Shown here: piece after piece, positions 58,418-64,000 of the stretch
How positions within the stretch are numbered: position 1 is the stretch's first letter
Layout: every line of letters begins with the position of its first letter
Origin: Flavobacterium soli DSM 19725
Lineage (GTDB): Bacteria > Bacteroidota > Bacteroidia > Flavobacteriales > Flavobacteriaceae
Reading direction: 5' to 3'
Length of the DNA: 64,000 nucleotides
Assembly: GCF_000422705.1 (NCBI RefSeq)
Contig: NZ_AUGO01000008.1
Span: 1 to 64,000 of the forward strand
Position numbers and translations under genes: made by a program
The notes under the pieces: generated by a model
What the model saw: only the letters and a program-made list of their open reading frames with translations
Databases searched by the model: none
Told to the model about the DNA's origin: nothing

Positions 58418-58452
58418 AAAAAAATGGCACAGAATAAATATCCTGTGCCATT
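58418..58452 (-). terminator. Terminator of the first GH16 gene
   Basis: AATGGCACAG (58423-58432) pairs with CTGTGCCATT (58443-58452), and the A run at 58418-58424 gives a minus-strand T tract. It lies 25 bases past the GH16 stop. Confidence 0.85.
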
Positions 58453-58476
58453 CACGAAATTAACTAAACTCAAACC

Positions 58477-59232
58477 TTATTCGTACACTCTAATATAATC
58501 GATGATAAATTCCTGAGGAAAGATGCTGTCGTCTACTTCTGGACCGCCAAAGTTGCCACCAATTGCCATGTTTACTAGGATATAAAAAGGCTGGTTAAAG
58601 GGCCAAACGTCTTCCTTTTTATTTTCGGGCTGGAAGGTATAAACGAGTTTTCCATCTACAAAAAAATCCATTTTTTCTTTGGTCCAATCTACTGCAAAGA
58701 CGTGAAAACCTTCTTCGATATCTTCAAATTTTGTTTTCTTGGTGTTGATTGTATTTCCATGACTGGCTTGGGTGTGAAGCGATGTGAAAACCATATCGGG
58801 TTCACGGCCTACGTATTCTAGGATGTCGATCTCACCACATTTTGGCCATCCCACCTGACCAATATTTGAACCTAGCATCCAGAAGGCAGGCCAAATTCCT
58901 TGACCAACTGGTAGTTTTGCTCGTGCTTCGATTCGGCCATATTGAAATTCTTTTTTAGCCTTCGTGGTGATTCTTGTAGAAGTATATTTCTCGCCATCTT
59001 TCTTGGCAGTAATCACTAATTTTCCATCTGTCAATTTATGATTGTCTTTGGTGTAAAGTTGGCGTTCGTTGTTTCCCCAGCCACAATTTGGACAACCATT
59101 TCCTAGCTCGAAATTCCATACTTTTTCGTCGAGAGCCTTTCCATCGAAATTTTCTTCCCAGATGAGTTTCCTTTTGGTTTCCTGTGCAAACGAAATGCTA
59201 GCGATTAGAAAAAGAAAGAGTATTTTTTTCAT
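58477..59232 (-). CDS. GH16 family beta-glucanase (laminarinase-type)
   Basis: I chose the ATG at 59232 (MKKILFLFLIASISFAQ signal peptide), giving 251 residues. The GH16 core has WEENFDGKALDEKVWNFELG, QLYTKDNHKLTDGKLVITAK, GRIEARAKLPVGQGIWPAFW and the catalytic site GEIDILEYVG (Glu, Asp, Glu). The end has NMAIGGNFGGPEVDDSIFPQ. This is the laminarinase (beta-1,3-glucanase) subgroup. It has no binding module or sorting tail. It is in a locus with GH3 and a second GH16. Confidence 0.93.
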   Translation of the reverse strand: MKKILFLFLIASISFAQETKRKLIWEENFDGKALDEKVWNFELGNGCPNCGWGNNERQLYTKDNHKLTDGKLVITAKKDGEKYTSTRITTKAKKEFQYGRIEARAKLPVGQGIWPAFWMLGSNIGQVGWPKCGEIDILEYVGREPDMVFTSLHTQASHGNTINTKKTKFEDIEEGFHVFAVDWTKEKMDFFVDGKLVYTFQPENKKEDVWPFNQPFYILVNMAIGGNFGGPEVDDSIFPQEFIIDYIRVYE

Positions 59233-59251
59233 AGTACTTATTTTAGCTACA

Positions 59252-59314
59252 GATTCACAGATTAAAAAACGTATTATCAATCTGTGGTAATCTGTGAAAT
59301 CTGTGAAATGTGTG
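59252..59314. repeat. CACAGATT / AATCTGTG repeat between GH16 and GH3
   Basis: AGATTCACAGATT on the left and AATCTGTGGTAATCTGTGAA on the right give an imperfect hairpin. The words are the same as those of the terminator at 11468-11541, so this is a second copy of that repeat family. Confidence 0.6.
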
Positions 59315-59315
59315 T

Positions 59316-61616
59316 TTAATTTTTATATTCAAATTTTCCTTCCAATGTAGCATCCGAGCTTCCTCCGATGAATACTTTGAAATCGCCTGCTTCAGCTTCC
59401 CATTTGCTATTGGCGGTATAAAATTCGATTAGTTTACTGTCGATTGTGAAGCTAACGGTTTTCGTTTCATTTGCTTTAAGTGAAACCATTTCAAAGCCTT
59501 TCAATTCTTTTACAGGACGCGTTATACTTCCTATTTCGTCTTTGATATACATTTGAACTACTTCTTTTCCATCTACCTTGCTGGTATTTTTTACATTAAC
59601 CGAAACCGTGATTTTTCCGTTTCCAGAAAATGAAGAAGCACTCATTTTTAAATTAGAATATTCAAATTTAGAATAGCTCAAACCATATCCAAAAGGGTAG
59701 AGTGGTGTGTTCTTTTCATCTGTAAAATGTGACCAAAACACGCTCTCTCCTCCAGGTCCAGGACGTCCAGTTGTTTTTTGATTGTAATAGATTGGCACTT
59801 GTCCCACACTTCTTGGAAATGTCATAGGCAATTTTCCACTAGGATTGTAATCGCCATATAAGACTTGTGCAATTGCATTTCCGCTTTCGGTTCCAAGTTG
59901 CCAAGCTTCCAGAATTGCAGGAATATTTTCGTCAGCCCAAGTGATGGCTAATGGACGACCGTTGTTTAAAACCAGCACAATATTTGGATTCGCTTTGTAA
60001 ACTGCTTCTAAAAGTTCTTGTTGTACTCCAGGTAAATCAATTTTGGCACGACTTCTACCTTCTCCTGATTGAAAGCCTACTTCTCCTAAAACCATGATTA
60101 CAACATCTGCTTTTTTGGCTGCTTCAACGGCTTTGTCAAAACCACTCTTGTCGGTTGTATTGATTTTAATTTCCAGTCCAAAAACAGGAGTTCCTGTATA
60201 AACATCGGCTCCTTTTTCGTAGGTTATTTGATTTCCTTTGTATTTTTGAAGACCTTCTAAAACAGAAACAGCTGTTCCATCTTTCGAAACACCTCTCCAA
60301 CCTCCAAGCGGACTACTTTTATCATTTGCCAAAGCTCCGATAACGGCGATTTTTTGTCCAGATTTTTTTAGCGGAAGCAAATCATTTTGATTTTTTAATA
60401 ATACAATTGACTTTTTAGCCATATCCAAAACGCCTTCATGCATGGCTTTACTGCCAACTGTTGTTTTTTCGCGTTTTTCATCACAATATTTGTAGGGATC
60501 GTCAAAAAGTCCAAGTTCAAACTTGGTTCTCAAGATTCTTCTAGCGGCATCATCAACGACTTCTAATTTTACTTTTCCTTCTTTTACTAAAGCTACTAAA
60601 TGTTCTACATATCCGCTTGATTCCATGTCCATATCAGAACCTGCATTAGCTGCTAATTCGGCTGCATGTTTAATATCTTTTGCATATCCGTGAGCGATCA
60701 TTTCGCCCATTGATCCCCAATCTGACACCATAAAGCCGTTGAATTTCCATTCACCTTTTAGGATGTCTCTTTGCAAATATTTGTTTCCTGTTGCTGGAAT
60801 TCCGTCCAATTCATTAAAGGAATTCATGAAGGTTCTAACACCAGCTTTAGTAGCAGCTTTGAAAGGAGGTAGGATTACATTGTGTAACGTTGAAAGGCCA
60901 ACATCTACGGTATTGTAGTCGCGGCCAGATTCTGCAAATCCATAACCAGCAAAATGTTTTGCACAAGCCAAAATGGTTTTATGATCCGTTAAATCAGTTC
61001 CTTGAAAGCCTTGGATTCTTGCGACACCAATTTTGCTTCCTAGAAATGGATCTTCTCCAGCACCTTCCATCACACGTCCCCAACGAGCATCTCGGGAGAT
61101 ATCTACCATTGGAGCAAACGTCCAGTTGAGTCCAACAGCAGCAGCTTCTTCTGCAGCAATTGCCGCCGATTTTTTGATGGCTTCTAGATCCCAACTTGCA
61201 GCTTCGGCAAGTGGTACGGGACTGATAGTTTGATAACCATGGATGACATCATATCCAAAAATTAGTGGAATTCCCAGTCTGGTTTCTTCCACAGCTATTT
61301 TTTGCAAGGCTTTTACATCTTTTACTCCTACAACATTTAGCATGGAACCGACCCATCCTTTTTTGAGGTGTTCGTATTTTTTAGCCGCTTGTCCGTCTTT
61401 AGGAACCGGACCTGTTACTTCCCAAAATCCATTGTATTGGTTCATCTGGCCTACTTTTTCTTCCAAAGTCATCAGGTTTAAAATGGAATCCACGCGTTGT
61501 TCGATTGAATTTCGTTTTATAACTGGTTTGGTTTTTTTTTGGGCAAATGAATCGTTTGAGCTTAACAAGGCAATTGCTGTTATAGCAACGGATGTATAAA
61601 GAAACCTTTTTTTCAT
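59316..61616 (-). CDS. bglX: GH3 family beta-glucosidase (BglX-type)
   Basis: This 766-residue protein has a signal peptide (KRFLYTSVAITAIALLSSND). The GH3 N-terminal barrel has LTLEEKVGQMNQYNG-like (MTLEEKVGQMNQYNG), ETRLGIPLIFGYDVIHGYQT, KHFAGYGFAESGRDYNTVDV and the nucleophile Asp in GFMVSDWGSMGEM. The second domain has KKSGQKIAVIGALANDK and the fibronectin-like C-domain YPFGYGLSYSKFEYSNLKMS. It removes glucose from the ends of beta-glucan fragments made by the GH16 enzymes. Length is normal. Confidence 0.95.
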   Translation of the reverse strand: MKKRFLYTSVAITAIALLSSNDSFAQKKTKPVIKRNSIEQRVDSILNLMTLEEKVGQMNQYNGFWEVTGPVPKDGQAAKKYEHLKKGWVGSMLNVVGVKDVKALQKIAVEETRLGIPLIFGYDVIHGYQTISPVPLAEAASWDLEAIKKSAAIAAEEAAAVGLNWTFAPMVDISRDARWGRVMEGAGEDPFLGSKIGVARIQGFQGTDLTDHKTILACAKHFAGYGFAESGRDYNTVDVGLSTLHNVILPPFKAATKAGVRTFMNSFNELDGIPATGNKYLQRDILKGEWKFNGFMVSDWGSMGEMIAHGYAKDIKHAAELAANAGSDMDMESSGYVEHLVALVKEGKVKLEVVDDAARRILRTKFELGLFDDPYKYCDEKREKTTVGSKAMHEGVLDMAKKSIVLLKNQNDLLPLKKSGQKIAVIGALANDKSSPLGGWRGVSKDGTAVSVLEGLQKYKGNQITYEKGADVYTGTPVFGLEIKINTTDKSGFDKAVEAAKKADVVIMVLGEVGFQSGEGRSRAKIDLPGVQQELLEAVYKANPNIVLVLNNGRPLAITWADENIPAILEAWQLGTESGNAIAQVLYGDYNPSGKLPMTFPRSVGQVPIYYNQKTTGRPGPGGESVFWSHFTDEKNTPLYPFGYGLSYSKFEYSNLKMSASSFSGNGKITVSVNVKNTSKVDGKEVVQMYIKDEIGSITRPVKELKGFEMVSLKANETKTVSFTIDSKLIEFYTANSKWEAEAGDFKVFIGGSSDATLEGKFEYKN

Positions 61617-61641
61617 TGTTTTGTCTTTGTATTAGTAGTTT

Positions 61642-61675
61642 CAAAAACAAGGAGGTTAGATGGTCTAACCTCCTT
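61642..61675 (-). terminator. Strong hairpin between the second GH16 and GH3 genes
   Basis: AAGGAGGTTAGA (61649-61660) pairs perfectly with TCTAACCTCCTT (61664-61675) with a 3-base loop, and the A run at 61644-61648 gives a minus-strand T tract. It lies 23 bases after the GH16 stop. It may end or partly end the transcript, so GH3 may be read less or from its own promoter. Confidence 0.8.
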
Positions 61676-61697
61676 TTCTTGAATTGTTTTCTGGTAT

Positions 61698-63338
61698 TTA
61701 TTGGTAAACTCTCACATAATCAACTTCCATTGTCGATTGTGTAAAGTTTGGATCTACTGGACCACCAAATCCGCCTCCCATTGCTACATTCAGGATGATA
61801 AAGAAATCAGCATTGAAAGGGGTATTTGCATTGTTTGTAAACGTGTGGAACAACTCATCATCTACATAAAATCGGATTGTGTTAGCTGTCCAAATTGCTG
61901 CATAGTTGTGAAATTCGCTTGAAACGTTATCTACTATTGTTGATTGAGTTGGCCCATCACCTCCAGAATTTCCGGGATAATGAAGAGTAGAATGTATGAT
62001 TCCCGGTTCATACCCCTTGTGTTCCATGATGTCAATTTCACCACATGCAGGCCAGCTAAGTTGCTCAAAACTTGCACCTAGCATCCAGAAAGCAGGCCAT
62101 GTACCAACTCCTGCCGGAAGTTTGATTCTAGCTTCTACTTTACCATAGGTCCAATCTTGTTTTCCTTGCGTTTTAATTCTTGCAGAAGTATAAGCTGCAC
62201 CACTGAAGGTTTGTTTTTTAGCTGTGATTTTTAGCATTCCACCTTCAACTTTTACGTTTTCGGCATTGTCGCGGTAGTACTGCAATTCGCCGTTACCCCA
62301 ACCACCAGCACCGATGTCATAACCCCAGTTTGCAGGATTAGGTGCTCCAGCAACATCAAATTCATCTGCCCAAACTAGGGTTTCAAAAGTTTCGTCATCA
62401 CCACCGCCTTGTTCCGGTTTTGTAGTGGTAAAGGTATGGTACCAAGCTAAAGCTGGATCATTACCCATGATGGCACGAACAATCATTCTGTTTTCGGTAA
62501 TTGTCAGTATTTCATAAGTAGTTTGATTGATATAATATCCCATGAAACCACCATCTGAGAAGGTCATTGCAGTTTTACGGCTTTGATCAGCTGTTAATAC
62601 GGATTGAGAAGGGCTCAGGAAGACACTTTTTTGACCAGATGTGTCAAGAGGAAGACATAAATCTCCACCTCCAAAACTATGGAAAGCAGCATTATAGAAG
62701 GTGTTTCCTCCGTTGTTTAATTCAAATTTTAAAGCCCCATTATCATCAAGTGAAAAGGTCATTTCAGTATCATATAGACAACTGCTTTCTGGAGCACCAG
62801 CTTTTTCGAATGGAGCTGCTGCATACCAAATTGGAGAGGCATTTTCTCCTGAGTTACCATTGTTTGGCCCAACACCTAAATGGCCAGGTTCATTTGCTGC
62901 AAAATACCATTTTTTAGAACTTCCGCCAGTCAAAAATTCAACCGCTTGAGGATCTTTAAAGTCACTGAAAACCTTAATTTCAAAGCTCATACTTGAAGTT
63001 ACACCACCAGTTCCGCTTGCTAAAACTGTAACGGTATAAGTATTTGTTCCTTCCGTATTGAAACGCTTTCCAGCTAAAATTCCACTTGGTGAATTATCTT
63101 CTGTACCATCACTAAAAATATATTTATAGCTGATGGCATTTTTTGCTTTAGCGGTAAAGTCTACCAAACCAGATCCATCTCCGTCAGGAAATTCATCACT
63201 GACACCCAAAATTACCGCTTCCACTTCGATACCGCTCGGAGAATTGATATCTCCGAAAGTATTGTCGTCGTCCTGACAACTTGAAAGTGCAAGTACTGCT
63301 GAGAGTATTATTGCTAAATTCTTAATGTATTTTTTCAT
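61698..63338 (-). CDS. GH16 laminarinase fused to PKD and glycan-binding-like regions, lipoprotein
   Basis: I chose the ATG at 63338 (MKKYIKNLAIILSAVLALSS, then lipobox LALSSC), giving 546 residues. Residues about 40-140 have a PKD-like pattern (YKYIFSDGTEDNSPSGILAG, TYTVTVLASGTGG). A domain of 150 residues (SSKKWYFAANEPGHLGVGPN, DTEMTFSLDDNGALKFELNN) resembles surface glycan-binding modules. The C-terminal GH16 catalytic domain has LVWADEFDVAGAPNPANWGY and GEIDIMEHKGYEPGIIHSTL with the ExDxxE site. It should cut beta-1,3-glucan at the surface. The upstream partial gene starts 10 bases before it. Confidence 0.88.
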   Translation of the reverse strand: MKKYIKNLAIILSAVLALSSCQDDDNTFGDINSPSGIEVEAVILGVSDEFPDGDGSGLVDFTAKAKNAISYKYIFSDGTEDNSPSGILAGKRFNTEGTNTYTVTVLASGTGGVTSSMSFEIKVFSDFKDPQAVEFLTGGSSKKWYFAANEPGHLGVGPNNGNSGENASPIWYAAAPFEKAGAPESSCLYDTEMTFSLDDNGALKFELNNGGNTFYNAAFHSFGGGDLCLPLDTSGQKSVFLSPSQSVLTADQSRKTAMTFSDGGFMGYYINQTTYEILTITENRMIVRAIMGNDPALAWYHTFTTTKPEQGGGDDETFETLVWADEFDVAGAPNPANWGYDIGAGGWGNGELQYYRDNAENVKVEGGMLKITAKKQTFSGAAYTSARIKTQGKQDWTYGKVEARIKLPAGVGTWPAFWMLGASFEQLSWPACGEIDIMEHKGYEPGIIHSTLHYPGNSGGDGPTQSTIVDNVSSEFHNYAAIWTANTIRFYVDDELFHTFTNNANTPFNADFFIILNVAMGGGFGGPVDPNFTQSTMEVDYVRVYQ

Positions 63339-63348
63339 ATTATTTTTT

Positions 63349-64000
63349 TTAGTTGTGGAAATAAACGTTGTCAATATATACAGTAGCAGATCCAGTTGGG
63401 GCAGCTGCATATATAAGTTGTGCAATATGGGCTCGTGCAGTTAGTCCAGTAAAATCACTCAAAGGAATATCTAAACTTAACCATGTGTTTTGAGCAGGAG
63501 ATTCAATTACAATCTCGTGTTCAGAATCATCACCACCTTGATAAGCGCCATTTGCTCCAAAATCTACTAACTTAATTTTGAAAGTTGTGGCATTTCCAGT
63601 CCATATATCGGTATGGAAATGTGTCATGGCTGTGGCATCAATCATGTTAGCTCCTGTAGTTTCAATCCCAACAAAGTCTAAATTATAGTATCTTTTTGTA
63701 TCATTACCTTGAATTTGTAGGTCTTCAAGAGCGCCACCTGACCATGTGGTCAACCAAGTATTAACCGGAACATTTGTGTAAGCATTGCTAAACATTGAAA
63801 TTACTTGTGAAGCTGCCAATGTTGGAGTAGGAGCTGCAGTTTGTGGTGTTGCACTTTGCTTGTAAAAATATACATTATCGATATATACACTTGAAGTTCC
63901 TGCTGGAGCTCCAACATAGATCAATTGTGCAATATGAGCTCTAGTTGTTAAACCAGTAAAGGCACTTAAGGGAATATCGATTCCTACCCATTCTTCCTGA
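63349..64000 (-). CDS. Tandem-module surface glycan-binding-like protein (5' cut by window)
   Basis: The frame is open through the right edge, so this is the C-terminal 216 residues of a longer protein. Two near-copies end in LIYVGAPAGTSSVYIDNVYF and LIYAAAPTGSATVYIDNVYF, each preceded by W-x-G-I/L-D-I-P-L-S-x-F-T-G-L-T. The module is about 165 residues and beta-rich, like carbohydrate-binding modules. Loops with ATAMTHFHTDIWTGN and FGANGAYQGGDDSEHEIVIE may hold the ligand site. The gene stops 10 bases before the GH16 start, so it belongs to the same transcript. It probably binds glucan at the surface. Confidence 0.75.
   Translation of the reverse strand, partial: QEEWVGIDIPLSAFTGLTTRAHIAQLIYVGAPAGTSSVYIDNVYFYKQSATPQTAAPTPTLAASQVISMFSNAYTNVPVNTWLTTWSGGALEDLQIQGNDTKRYYNLDFVGIETTGANMIDATAMTHFHTDIWTGNATTFKIKLVDFGANGAYQGGDDSEHEIVIESPAQNTWLSLDIPLSDFTGLTARAHIAQLIYAAAPTGSATVYIDNVYFHN

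Noticed and set aside
58304..58498. 64-residue plus-strand protein
   Set aside because: It overlaps the terminator of the GH16 gene, has no family pattern, and its end reads into that gene.
1..64000. tRNA or rRNA genes
   Set aside because: I looked at the gaps over 100 bases for cloverleaf-like inverted pairs and CCA ends and saw none; short tRNAs inside genes cannot be excluded by eye.

Overview
The window looks like a chromosomal segment of a Flavobacterium-type member of the Bacteroidota. The support is low-GC DNA, type IX secretion (T9SS) sorting tails, a fused lpxC-fabZ gene, TAnnTTTG promoter elements in place of sigma70 boxes, many SusC-type or TonB-linked surface proteins, and a laminarin/beta-glucan utilisation locus. 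I found no rRNA, tRNA, CRISPR array, phage or plasmid genes. The only mobile DNA is the tail of an IS110-family transposase at the left edge.

Layout. 1-1160: IS110 transposase end, a small secreted Cys-rich protein and a non-coding 42-bp tandem repeat. 1156-3910 (minus): a degenerate receiver-like protein, YceI, a pirin and a Crp/Fnr regulator, with a shared 15-bp dyad upstream of both pirin and the regulator. 3964-11446: a GAF protein, an HD phosphohydrolase fused to a Pycsar-effector-like membrane domain, and a 1243-residue lipoprotein joining a calcineurin-type phosphatase, a possible FAM20-like kinase domain and an outer-membrane barrel. 11542-18406 (minus): a probable organic-phosphate (phytate) uptake group of TonB receptor, acid-phosphatase-like enzyme, beta-propeller phytase and a propeller lipoprotein. 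18590-27104: an AraC regulator, a LytS/LytR-type two-component pair, and a divergent TolC/RND/adaptor efflux operon with a 21-bp-phased direct repeat in its promoter region. 27151-29440: an AraC regulator and an aldehyde dehydrogenase.

29667-37098 is the housekeeping core: HD hydrolase, lpxD, lpxC-fabZ, lpxA, efp, a second LpxD-like acyltransferase, an NTF2-like protein and sucD. 37205-44863 holds a small unknown protein, a T9SS leucine-rich-repeat protein, a TerC-type membrane protein, fabG, an unknown membrane protein and a VWA-type membrane protein. 45753-51254 is a compact extracytoplasmic redox locus: thioredoxin, ApbE flavin transferase, DUF4266 lipoprotein, DUF3570 barrel, OmpR-type regulator, kinase and a His-rich membrane protein. 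It is preceded by three PmrA-like half-sites. 51408-55199 is a tight esterase/M17 aminopeptidase/ATP-grasp operon of unknown pathway. 55237-56592 is an ABC ATPase with a tiny two-helix membrane partner and a Coa1-like protein. 58477-64000 (minus) is a beta-glucan locus: GH16, GH3, a GH16 fused to PKD/glycan-binding regions, and the end of a protein made of tandem glycan-binding-like modules.

The best candidates for undescribed biology are the HD-PycTM fusion (6496-7689), the phosphatase/kinase-like/barrel lipoprotein (7715-11446), the ApbE-DUF4266-DUF3570 redox locus with its predicted autoregulatory boxes, the esterase/aminopeptidase/ATP-grasp operon, and an EF-hand-like loop inside the RND pump. 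All functions are read from motifs by eye. No database search was run.
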